Assembly: GCF_014652515.1 (NCBI RefSeq)
Contig: NZ_BMYY01000009.1
Span: 62,001 to 126,000, forward strand
Direction: 5' to 3'
Source of the DNA: Bacterioplanes sanyensis
GTDB lineage: Bacteria; Pseudomonadota; Gammaproteobacteria; Pseudomonadales; Oceanobacteraceae
DNA: 64,000 nt
Part shown: one piece after another, positions 22,821 to 30,758 of the stretch
How positions within the stretch are numbered: position 1 is the first letter of the stretch
Layout: every line of letters starts with the position of its first letter
Translations under genes and position numbers: made by a program
Notes under the pieces: model-generated
What the model was told of the DNA's origin: nothing
What the model saw: only the letters and a program-made list of their open reading frames with translations
The model's database searches: none

Positions 22821-25247
22821 TTACGCAGTGCGCTTAATCTGAGAAAGAATGGTGCTGTCTTTAATCTTACTGTCTTCCGCGAGGAGCATGGCTTTGGACA
22901 GGATCAAAGATAAGGTATTGTCGCCTTCAAAAGGTAATAATACATTGCTCTTCTTTCTTGTTGATATAATGCACAAGTAACTGTCATCCGGTTCCATCAG
23001 AATATTAGATGAACCCAAGTGAATCTTGTAGGCTGTCAGGTCGCCCTGTACGCGTAAGAATCGACCTTCAAGGCTAAGACGGTCGGCGATTTTTAGCTTG
23101 GGGATAAGTGTGCTGAGCACTTCCTTGCGGGTGATGGCAGTATTGGATAATTCACCGAAGCTTCCTAGTAACCAATGCTCATCATTGCGGTCCTGCCAAG
23201 CTGGGTCGTTACCAATGCTGGCAACCCCAACAAACAGATCGACATCGCGCATCACTTCAGAGAACAGTAGCGACGGCACATCCTCAAGAGCGACTTTATT
23301 ACCTTTAGTGAAGAACTCGACCGATTCCGTTTCGCAGAGGCTGTAGACGTTAGATATTGTGGTCATTAAATCGATACCCTGAGCATTAAAGTAAGCAGTA
23401 ATGCCATAGTCTTTATAGTGCTTGCTAGCAGAAGTGTCTTGGCCGCCATCCCAGCCACCACCGCGCTGCTGATTCCAGCCACGCTGTTGAGCAAGTGCAT
23501 GAAATTGAGCTTGCTTGATCGCATGGTTTGCGAAGCGCAAACTATGATCGTGCGTGGCTCTTTCTGCATCCGTGAGTAAATATATTTCACGGTGAGCCTG
23601 TTTAAAAGGTTGGGTGATGCCTTGCTCAAGTAGTAGGTTGCGCCAGTTGAGAATTTCCTCTGGGCTGCTCATGCTTGGATGCCAAAGACGAAAGCTGGCT
23701 TGCTGATTAATGGTAATGGGCTGCAGCTGGGCATCAACAAAATGGTCTTGGTAGAAGATAATATCTGTATGGCTATCGCCTTCGCTCATACGCCACACTA
23801 GCTTTCGCGCTAGCGGTGCAATCAGTTTGTGCTGTATATAAAATTTATTCCAGTTAGGAAAATCTAGGCCTTCTTTCCGAAGAAGCAATGACTCGATTCG
23901 ATGACTGTGTGCGGTGGTCGCTTTATTTATATCTTTTATTAATGCTTTGATCTTTTTAAAATCAGAATCAAAGCCAGCTTTAATTTGCTTTGGGGTAGTC
24001 TTTTGAGTCTTGTTTTTCGAGATCCAGACAAAGTCACATTTGCCAGCCCCTGATATAGTTATTTTTGCTTCATACTCACCCAGTACCGTAGAATATTCAC
24101 CGATATTCGTTAGGCCATAATCCGATATAGATTGCTCAGCCAGCTGCTCTGGCTTAATATCTCGAACTTCAGCCATGCCCTCAAGTACCTTGTCTATACG
24201 TTTGAGTGCTTGGTTGTATTTCGTCGAGTTCTTTAGGGTTGTGATCTCCTGCAGCCCCATGCCTTCCGGTAACATGCATAATGCTGATAAAGCGGCATTG
24301 GCAATGACTGTGTTACGGACTCCGACATTGTATATCTTCTTATAAGTTTGCTCAGCGACAAAGCGAATGGCTTTCTCTACCCCCGGTTGTGGTTCAACAG
24401 ATATTAACCATAGTAAACCTTTAATCAAGCGTGAATTTTTTTCGCTAATGATGTATGAGGTCGCCTCTCGATAATGTTGATACGAGCGGTGGTATAAATA
24501 ACCAGTTTTCTCATAAGCTTCAGGCTGATCTTGATAGTGGTCTATATCGTCTGTTCTAGCAAGCTCAATCAAAGGGAGCCATTCAGTTACATGTTGATGG
24601 AGCTTTATAGCTCCTACTTTATTGACAAGGTCCTTCGCTTGATCTAACCATTTTTTCGAAGGCTTTGAAGATTTGTAGCTAGAGCAATGATCGAACAGAC
24701 TAATCCATAATGAGATTTCGTCAGGACTCAGAGCTGATATATCTTGGATAGCTTTTTCGGCCCAAGGTTCTCCAGCATCGATGGCGCTTTCCAATAATTG
24801 CTTTTCTTTGTTGATTGTTAGGCTGTTATAGTTTGATGGTTCTATTCCTATTCTTATGAGGTTTTTCTGTATGTACTCTGCCTCAGGGTATTTGAGTATT
24901 ACATCGAGTATGTTTTCTCCATTTTCATCAGTTATGCTTAGGTCTGCTCCTATCTTTATTAAAGATTCTAAAGACTGGTATGACTTGTTTTTAGCGGCAA
25001 TAAATATTGGTGTTTCGCTGTCATTTTTATTGTTTATATTACCTTGGAACGATCCGATTTTTGGGAAGTGGTATTCTTCGCATAGAAGTTCTAAAAATTC
25101 TGCCTTGTTTGCTATGGCAGATGCATTGACTAAATTGTCGAAGGATTCTTGTAGTTCATTAGGGTCCTTTATTTCTTCGAGAGACTCTAGGATACTATCC
25201 ATAGTTCTGTGTCGTACCATTTTTAGAGACTTTTCCAGATTTATCAT
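22821..25247 (-). CDS. Ankyrin-repeat DUF4132 (MolR/YehI-like) protein
   Basis: An 808-residue, probably cytoplasmic protein with no signal peptide. Residues about 60-135 contain ankyrin-like repeats (ETPIFIAAKNKSYQSLESLI, then GADLSITDENGENILDVIL). A helical middle follows. From about residue 460 there is a DUF4132-like region: WHP followed by a Glu-rich helix, QPFKQAHREIYLLTDAE, SLRFANHAIKQAQ, and a RGW with Gly-rich loop (about 588-600). E. coli MolR/YehI share this domain, but here it lacks the usual WGR domain. The gene is clearly A+T-richer than its neighbours, which suggests transfer. The start has AAGGA eight bases upstream. Function is unknown; pairing with a Gly-Gly beta-grasp protein is the main clue. 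Confidence 0.78.
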   Translation of the reverse strand: MINLEKSLKMVRHRTMDSILESLEEIKDPNELQESFDNLVNASAIANKAEFLELLCEEYHFPKIGSFQGNINNKNDSETPIFIAAKNKSYQSLESLIKIGADLSITDENGENILDVILKYPEAEYIQKNLIRIGIEPSNYNSLTINKEKQLLESAIDAGEPWAEKAIQDISALSPDEISLWISLFDHCSSYKSSKPSKKWLDQAKDLVNKVGAIKLHQHVTEWLPLIELARTDDIDHYQDQPEAYEKTGYLYHRSYQHYREATSYIISEKNSRLIKGLLWLISVEPQPGVEKAIRFVAEQTYKKIYNVGVRNTVIANAALSALCMLPEGMGLQEITTLKNSTKYNQALKRIDKVLEGMAEVRDIKPEQLAEQSISDYGLTNIGEYSTVLGEYEAKITISGAGKCDFVWISKNKTQKTTPKQIKAGFDSDFKKIKALIKDINKATTAHSHRIESLLLRKEGLDFPNWNKFYIQHKLIAPLARKLVWRMSEGDSHTDIIFYQDHFVDAQLQPITINQQASFRLWHPSMSSPEEILNWRNLLLEQGITQPFKQAHREIYLLTDAERATHDHSLRFANHAIKQAQFHALAQQRGWNQQRGGGWDGGQDTSASKHYKDYGITAYFNAQGIDLMTTISNVYSLCETESVEFFTKGNKVALEDVPSLLFSEVMRDVDLFVGVASIGNDPAWQDRNDEHWLLGSFGELSNTAITRKEVLSTLIPKLKIADRLSLEGRFLRVQGDLTAYKIHLGSSNILMEPDDSYLCIISTRKKSNVLLPFEGDNTLSLILSKAMLLAEDSKIKDSTILSQIKRTA

Positions 25248-25474
25248 CTTAATTCCTTGTTTTTTACTTCTATGGTGTTAATTTTTGACTTTAAAAAAAG
25301 CAAGTTTGGATGCTATTAATTTTTTGGGGTTGCCGGCTGTAAATTCCAGTTAAAATTCTATCAATCTCTACCATTTGGTTTTCCGTTGCGAATTTCTCGA
25401 TTCTTGCTTCATGGATAATAATAATTCCTTTGTGAATTTTATTTCGGTTGGGTGATGACCAAGCAGCTGGCAAC

Positions 25475-26092
25475 CTATGACTTGGGCTTCTGAGCCTTGT
25501 TTAAATGGCTGTATGTCATCCGTGTTGTGGCTGAAAATCCCAACAGCCACCTCAGGTAAGCAAAGCTCTCTGTTGCTGTGACGTTAAAGCCCATGCGTTG
25601 ATATAAACGCTTAGCATCCGGGTTGGTGTTGATAACATCGAGGCGTAGGCGCTGATAACCTTCACGCTTAGCATACTGAATCAGTTGCTGTAATAATTGG
25701 CTACCCACGCCCTGGCCGCGCATATTGGCCGCTACACAAATACCATCCAGAAGTAGCTCGCCCGGAGTGTGTTCACGATCTAGCAGTGCCAAAATTGCCA
25801 ATGCGCGTAGCGCGCCACGATAGCCCAGTTCTGTTTGCAGTAAGCGCCATGAAATACCGCCGGTTAATGACCCTTGGGCATTTTTGTAGCCGGCGATACC
25901 CACTAATGCTTCGCCGCGCATCGCCACCCAGCAAAACTTAGGCTGAAAGCCTTGAGCCAGAATACTCAGACGTTGCTTTGGGTCGGGAATAGCAACGCCT
26001 AGCTTGGCACCAAATGCAGCATCGTACAGGGCCGCAGCGGCGGGACGCTGTTCGTCTGTGAAGCCTTGTTGCAGGTAAAGGGTATCGTCCAT
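25475..26092 (-). CDS. GNAT-family N-acetyltransferase
   Basis: A 205-residue acetyl-CoA-dependent acetyltransferase. The CoA-binding motif A (VAANMRGQGVGSQLLQQLIQYA) lies in the second half. It is followed by LRLDVINTNPDAKRLYQRMGF, a standard GNAT motif B. The start at 26092 is preferred to an upstream in-frame codon at 26131 because AAGGT lies at the right distance. The substrate is unknown. The spacer on its 3' side (25248-25474) holds only weak short frames and separates it from the A+T-rich pair. Confidence 0.85.
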   Translation of the reverse strand: MDDTLYLQQGFTDEQRPAAAALYDAAFGAKLGVAIPDPKQRLSILAQGFQPKFCWVAMRGEALVGIAGYKNAQGSLTGGISWRLLQTELGYRGALRALAILALLDREHTPGELLLDGICVAANMRGQGVGSQLLQQLIQYAKREGYQRLRLDVINTNPDAKRLYQRMGFNVTATESFAYLRWLLGFSATTRMTYSHLNKAQKPKS

Positions 26093-26347
26093 GAAAAACC
26101 TTGGGTCGTTGTTATGGCCGAGCCTTCGCATCAGCCATTGATGTGCATAATAAAGGGTGGCGTAGCTCTTACGCCAGTGACAGTTTCACATTGCTTACAG
26201 ACGCTGACAGGCGTACTTGCGTGCAGGGCCGCTAGGTTGGTGGGCCCCATTCTGTGTTTGCTTTCATGTATCCTTGGGGTGGATTTCCTGCTTAACAGCT
26301 AAAGCAGGAAACAAGCCTTTGTATGATAAAAATGGATCAAGGACGCA

Positions 26348-27001
26348 ATGAAAAAACACTGTGTAGTACTGGGTGGCGGTGGCTGGATGATGGGCGAGCT
26401 GCCCAGTTTATTGGATCAATATATTTTGCAATTAAGTGGCAAGGCACACCCCAAGGTTTGCTACGTGCCGACAGCCACGGGCGACTCAGATGAAGTGATT
26501 CAACGCTTTTATGACGCCAAATTGAGCGATAACCTAAGTCACTTTCCGCTGTTTAAGCCGCAGTTAAACTGGCGTGAGCACTTGTTGCAGCAAGATATTA
26601 TTTACGTTGGCGGTGGCAATACGCGCTCTATGTTAGCGATTTGGCGCGAGTGGGGCGTGGATGACATTTTACGCCGCTGTTACCAGCAAGGCATCATTTT
26701 GTGTGGCATGAGTGCCGGTGCGATTTGCTGGTTTGAATACGGTATTACCGACAGCAACCCAGAGGCTTACAGTGTGATACCTGGGTTAGGTGTGTTGCCA
26801 GGATTAGCCGCCGCCCACTTTACGGATGATGATGAAAAAGCAGCGCTATTTCATCAATACGCGCATGCTCATCCTGATGTGCCCTGTGTCGGCTTGAGCG
26901 ACTATGCTGGTTTGCATTTTATTGATGGTGAAATTGAGCAAGCGATTTATAGCCAGCAAGAAGCGCGCGTTACTGTGGCTAACCGGCCTACCATCGTTTA
27001 A
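26348..27001 (+). CDS. Peptidase S51 (dipeptidase E)-like protein
   Basis: A 217-residue cytoplasmic serine peptidase of the PepE/cyanophycinase family. The N-terminus has a Gly-rich GGGGWMMGE loop. IYVGGGNT precedes the helix that supports the active site, and the nucleophile Ser sits in CGMSAGAICWF near residue 121. Family members cleave Asp-X dipeptides or isoaspartyl bonds. The catalytic His/Glu partners cannot be placed with certainty. The gene is monocistronic, with an AAGGACGCA leader. Confidence 0.8.
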   Translation: MKKHCVVLGGGGWMMGELPSLLDQYILQLSGKAHPKVCYVPTATGDSDEVIQRFYDAKLSDNLSHFPLFKPQLNWREHLLQQDIIYVGGGNTRSMLAIWREWGVDDILRRCYQQGIILCGMSAGAICWFEYGITDSNPEAYSVIPGLGVLPGLAAAHFTDDDEKAALFHQYAHAHPDVPCVGLSDYAGLHFIDGEIEQAIYSQQEARVTVANRPTIV

Positions 27002-27112
27002 AGGGCACCTTGGTCATTCATCAGATACCTTCTTTAACCAAGGAGTGAGTGAAGTATCAGCAGCTTTCTGGTAAAACCAGTGCGTCAAAATAACAATTCG
27101 TTTGAGGTGGCT

Positions 27113-27550
27113 ATGAGCGCTATTTGGTTTGCTACGCCAGATGTTGAAGATATGAATCGGCAAATGCAAAACACCGCTTGCTCGAATTTGGGCATTGAAA
27201 TTACCGAGGTGGGCGATGATTACGTGCGTGGCACCATGCCGGCCGATGAGCGCACGTTGCAGCCCGTAGGTTTAGTACATGGTGGCGCCAATGTGCTGTT
27301 TGCCGAGACGCTGGGCAGCATGGCGGCCAACTTGGTGGTGGATACCAGTAAGCAATATTGTGTCGGCCAAGAGATCAACGCCAACCATTTGCGCGGCGTG
27401 CGCAGCGGGGTGTTAACCGGCACCGCGCGCGCAATACACTGTGGCCGTAGTTCGCAAGTGTGGGAAATTCGCATTGAAAATGAAGACGGCAAGTTAAGCT
27501 GTATTTCGCGTTTGACGATGGCGGTGGTGCCGGCGCAGTTGGCAAAGTAG
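27113..27550 (+). CDS. Hotdog-fold acyl-CoA thioesterase (PaaI/MenI-like)
   Basis: A 145-residue thioesterase. The active-site region QPVGLVHGGANVLFAETLGSMAA, with the HGG loop and catalytic Glu helix, closely resembles E. coli MenI (YdiI) and EntH. It is followed by VGQEINANHLRGV and GRSSQVWEI, also family blocks. The start is set at 27113 by a GAGGTGG site; the frame continues upstream without a better signal. The natural substrate is probably an aromatic or acyl-CoA ester. There are no menaquinone genes around it, so no pathway is assigned. Confidence 0.85.
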   Translation: MSAIWFATPDVEDMNRQMQNTACSNLGIEITEVGDDYVRGTMPADERTLQPVGLVHGGANVLFAETLGSMAANLVVDTSKQYCVGQEINANHLRGVRSGVLTGTARAIHCGRSSQVWEIRIENEDGKLSCISRLTMAVVPAQLAK

Positions 27551-27569
27551 GCAGGTATGGCCGTGATAA

Positions 27570-27597
27570 AAAACGCCGCGCTATTGCGCGGCGTTTT
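27570..27597. terminator. Bidirectional intrinsic terminator
   Basis: A 12-bp perfect stem, AAAACGCCGCGC with GCGCGGCGTTTT, around a 4-base loop. A-tract and T-tract flank it on both sides, so it works for the thioesterase gene and the convergent M48 gene. One arm contains the last sense codons and stop of the M48 gene. Confidence 0.9.
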
Positions 27598-28636
27598 CGT
27601 CTTCGGCGGCCTGCTCAGCAGTGCGAATGCGCTCGCCCATGCCTGGGTGGGTGCTGAGGTAATCACTCCAGTGGCCGTCTTCACCGAGCAACATCAACTC
27701 CGGCAAGCCAAGGGTGCGCATGGCATCGGCAAAGTCCTGCGCGGAAAGCCCCGCTTGGGTTGCATGCTGATGCGCATAGGCGTCAGCTTCACGCTCCATA
27801 TCACGGGAAAAAGAGCTTTCTAATAGCGAGCCGCCGGCACCAATCACCAGCTCGCCCATGCCTTCGATGTCGCCAAACATCATGGCAAACAAGAAGCTGG
27901 TGGCGGTGGTTTGGGCTAATTGTTTCATGCCATGACGATGCTCTACATGACCGATTTCGTGCAGCAAAATCGAATGCAGTTGCTGAGGTTCGTCTTCCAT
28001 CAGTTTGGCCAACGCATCGGTTACGATGATGGTGCCGTCCGGTAACGCTAGGGCGTTGGCGCCAATGATGCTGCTATAAAAGTGCAGTTGGTAGCGCTCG
28101 GCAGGCAAGTTGAGGCGCTTTAACAGCTCGGCAAAATCGGCATTTAAGCGTTGTTGATAATCAGGCTCCAGCTTGGTGGGCTCGAGATAAAGATATTCCA
28201 GCGTTTTAAAAGACTGCTGGCCTACTTGCTCATCCACCGAGCGCGGCATCATCTCGACGCCTGCATAGGCCATGCGCGGAATGCCATGAAACATCATAAA
28301 CCAGAGAAATGCCGGCACTGCGACAACGGATACCAGCACGCCCAGCCAGTGGCTTTCGAGCCATTCTGCCAGGCGTTGGCCGGAGCTGCTGCCGGCCCAT
28401 CGATGGTTGACGTCATCCGGCACAAAGCGGCTACCGTCGGCAAACACCAGTTCTGCCGGCAAGCCGGCAATGAGGGGCTGGTGCTTTATGTCGCTGGCGC
28501 TGAAGTGCGCCAGCGCCTCACCGCTGCTGCGTTGGCTCAGCCAGATAGTGCCTTCATCGTCACAGCGCGCTTGGGCATCCAGGCTGCGTGATTGGTTGGC
28601 CAATAAATAGTGGCCATAGATTGCTTGCTGTTTCAT
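27581..28636 (-). CDS. Membrane-anchored M48-family zinc metalloprotease
   Basis: A 351-residue protease. An N-terminal soluble domain of about 90 residues is followed by a membrane helix (about 95-115). The catalytic domain then carries LLHEIGHVEHRHGM (HExxH at about residue 225) and a downstream metal-ligand Glu in the EREADAYAH block. The final residues are encoded inside the terminator stem. Its start codon overlaps the DUF898 stop by one base (TAATG), so the two genes are translationally coupled. The N-terminal domain plus M48 layout with a YjgN-like partner suggests envelope quality control, but the substrate is unknown. Confidence 0.87.
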   Translation of the reverse strand: MKQQAIYGHYLLANQSRSLDAQARCDDEGTIWLSQRSSGEALAHFSASDIKHQPLIAGLPAELVFADGSRFVPDDVNHRWAGSSSGQRLAEWLESHWLGVLVSVVAVPAFLWFMMFHGIPRMAYAGVEMMPRSVDEQVGQQSFKTLEYLYLEPTKLEPDYQQRLNADFAELLKRLNLPAERYQLHFYSSIIGANALALPDGTIIVTDALAKLMEDEPQQLHSILLHEIGHVEHRHGMKQLAQTTATSFLFAMMFGDIEGMGELVIGAGGSLLESSFSRDMEREADAYAHQHATQAGLSAQDFADAMRTLGLPELMLLGEDGHWSDYLSTHPGMGERIRTAEQAAEDENAAQ

Positions 28637-29688
28637 TAAGCTAACGACAGGTCGCTGTCGAACAAGCCGGCGGCTTCTTCGCCAAAGGCGGAGTATTTCT
28701 CATCGACGGTATTTTGCATGGTTGCAATGGCTGGCGTCAGTGTCACTCGGGTGTGCGCGCAGGTGTAACGCAACATACGAATGCGGGTAATAGGGAAGGC
28801 CAGCCCCAAGGTGAGCATTAATAGCAGCACGTTGCTCGCTGCAATGGTGGCGTAGGTAAGAGGCTCGACATTGGAGCGAAAGCTTGCCAGCCCTTCGGCC
28901 TCCAAGTTGTTCATCACATGGTTGCGAATCATGGCCATATAAATACCCGAGCAAAAGGTGGCGCCTAAGTAACCCAAGATAAAGCCCGCGCCAGTATAGG
29001 CTGCGCCATAGCCTGGGGACATTTCGACTAGACCTGTGCCTAATAATATGAGGGCCAATACTAGCAAGCCGACGATCAGACCGACGAACAAGGTACACAA
29101 AACGGCAAAATAGAAGTGGCCGGTGCTGAGTTTGATTTTTAATGGCTTGCCACCGTAAGTAACGCTGCGGTGCAGAAATTCGCTGATTTGCTTATGAATC
29201 CACGGCGCTGTTAGGTAAAGGGTAAAGGCAGCCACCATGGGCAACAGAATAAAGTGCACAAACAAATCGCCATAGGAGGCTTCAAACGAAAAGCGCACAT
29301 TGCGATAGGAAGTCATGCGCATGGTAAAGCGCAGGCCTTGGCCAATGGCCCAAGGCAACACAAAGATATAACCAATGACAAACAACACCATGATGGGCGG
29401 CACTAATGTCGCCAGTAGATACGCGCCACCGAACACCAAGATCGCCAGAATGCGTCCGCGCAGAATTTGCCAAGGCGTAGCCAAATAGTTCAGACGGTGG
29501 CCGTCGATTTGAGTGTGGCCATAAAGGTACTGGTTGTTGCGCACCTTAGCCCAAGCGCTGTAGATGCCTAAGGTCAAAATGCTGAGCAGTAAGTTGACAA
29601 ACCACAGCTTGAAATAGCCGGCTTTGGTACCGGAGAATTCGACGGGAAAGGTCTTGCTCGGCAGGGCAGCCGTGTCCGTTGGGGTCAT
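28636..29688 (-). CDS. DUF898 (YjgN-like) polytopic membrane protein
   Basis: A 350-residue inner-membrane protein with about six to seven hydrophobic segments. The repeated YjgN signature is visible at the N-terminus (FSGTKAGYFKLWFVNLLLSI, then YSAWAKVRNNQYLYGHT) and again near the C-terminus in shortened form (FPITRIRMLRYTC). The family has no known biochemical function. It is coupled to the M48 protease gene, a conserved pairing in many proteobacteria as far as I recall. The ATG at 29688 follows an AAGGACGATGTT leader. Confidence 0.85.
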   Translation of the reverse strand: MTPTDTAALPSKTFPVEFSGTKAGYFKLWFVNLLLSILTLGIYSAWAKVRNNQYLYGHTQIDGHRLNYLATPWQILRGRILAILVFGGAYLLATLVPPIMVLFVIGYIFVLPWAIGQGLRFTMRMTSYRNVRFSFEASYGDLFVHFILLPMVAAFTLYLTAPWIHKQISEFLHRSVTYGGKPLKIKLSTGHFYFAVLCTLFVGLIVGLLVLALILLGTGLVEMSPGYGAAYTGAGFILGYLGATFCSGIYMAMIRNHVMNNLEAEGLASFRSNVEPLTYATIAASNVLLLMLTLGLAFPITRIRMLRYTCAHTRVTLTPAIATMQNTVDEKYSAFGEEAAGLFDSDLSLA

Positions 29689-30216
29689 AACATCGTCCTT
29701 GTGGCAGGTTCAGTTTAAGAGGCGCGTTTATAGCGGAATTGCCAAGGGGCTGCAATTACGTCTGACTGGATAAAAAAGCATCATTTTAACGACAGGCGAC
29801 TCACCATCGCCATTTCAGCCGCTTATCGTCAGATAATGCACAGAAGTATCCACAGAATCTGTGAGTAACCTCAAAAACAGTCCCCAGATATAAACGACCG
29901 TTTGCATCAGATATTGATTGTCAATGGGTTGACATTTATCCCCACTACAAAATCTACTCATTTCTGACAGCACCTCGCCAGGCACTGATATCAAAGGCTT
30001 TTTTAAAAATTTTTTGAACTGAGCAATGTTTGTGCAATTTGAGTGAGGTGCCGTAATGACAAGGCTATTGATGGATGCCCTCAGATTACTCACAAAGTTA
30101 TCCACTGTTTTTGGGAGTAACCCGAGCTTGACATTAAAATTATGCACACTTTGATGGGGCGGCAATGGCTTGTGTACAAGTGCGTTTGTGTGTCTGCTTA
30201 GACACAGGCGAATGCG
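29689..30216. other. Gene-free 528-bp stretch with DnaA-box-like sites
   Basis: I see no convincing gene here. Three 9-mers differ by one base from the DnaA box TTATCCACA, all on the plus strand: GTATCCACA at 29846, TTATCCCCA at 29936 and TTATCCACT at 30098. A very A+T-rich run (TTTTTTAAAAATTTTTT, about 30000-30016) lies between them. There is also a 13-bp palindrome CACAGAATCTGTG near 29851 and TGTGAGTAACCT, repeated imperfectly in inverse near 30080. An open minus-strand frame (29815-30165) has no recognisable features. Confidence 0.6.
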
Positions 30217-30693
30217 CTACAGCCACCAGGCCGTCAGTTGCACCACGGCTAAGGCCATCGCACCGGCGACGACGTCATCGATCATAATGCCAAAGCCGCC
30301 GTGCACGTGCTTGTCCAGCCAGCGAATGGGCCAAGGCTTGAGAATATCGAACAGCCGAAACAGTGCCACGCCATACACCAGCCAGCCGAGCCCTGCGGGT
30401 AACCACAGCAATGTGAGCCATAGGCCGATCCATTCATCCCAAACAATGCCGCCGTGATCGTGCACGCCCAGATCGCGGGAGGTTTGCTCGCACAGCACCA
30501 CGCCCAGGGCGAAACCGGCCAACAGTACGCCGATGTAGGGCAAGGTCGGCACACCTTGCAGTAACAGCCACCACACCGGCACGGCCGCCAGCGTGCCAAA
30601 GGTGCCGGGCGCTTTCTTTGCTAGGCCTGAGCCAAGGCCAAAGGCGAGTAAATGGATGGGGTTACGTAAATTGGGCTTGGGTGAGGTTGTCAT
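30217..30693 (-). CDS. pgpA: Phosphatidylglycerophosphatase A
   Basis: A 158-residue membrane enzyme that dephosphorylates phosphatidylglycerol phosphate to phosphatidylglycerol. The conserved GLAKKAPGTFGTL motif and DHGGIVWDEWIGLW motif carry the residues associated with PgpA activity. Several hydrophobic helices and a C-terminal hydrophobic tail are present. The start at 30693 is chosen over a TTG at 30708. Unlike in most gammaproteobacteria it is not beside nusB-thiL but next to priA. Confidence 0.92.
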   Translation of the reverse strand: MTTSPKPNLRNPIHLLAFGLGSGLAKKAPGTFGTLAAVPVWWLLLQGVPTLPYIGVLLAGFALGVVLCEQTSRDLGVHDHGGIVWDEWIGLWLTLLWLPAGLGWLVYGVALFRLFDILKPWPIRWLDKHVHGGFGIMIDDVVAGAMALAVVQLTAWWL

Positions 30694-30758
30694 AGTCGGT
30701 CCATTCAATGATGGGTGCGATCATAACTGGCTGAGATCACAGCGGTAAACTGAGGTAT

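Noticed and set aside
22411-25247. Complete bacterial ubiquitin-like conjugation (Bil/Bub) operon
   Set aside because: No E1-, E2- or JAMM-type gene is adjacent; only a Gly-Gly protein and a DUF4132 protein are present.
25291-25550. Two short overlapping minus-strand frames beside the acetyltransferase
   Set aside because: Low-complexity, A+T-rich, no start signals; one overlaps the acetyltransferase end.
29815-30165. Minus-strand open frame of 116 codons in the gene-free stretch
   Set aside because: No domain, no clear ribosome-binding site and uneven composition; the DnaA-like sites and palindromes explain the region better.
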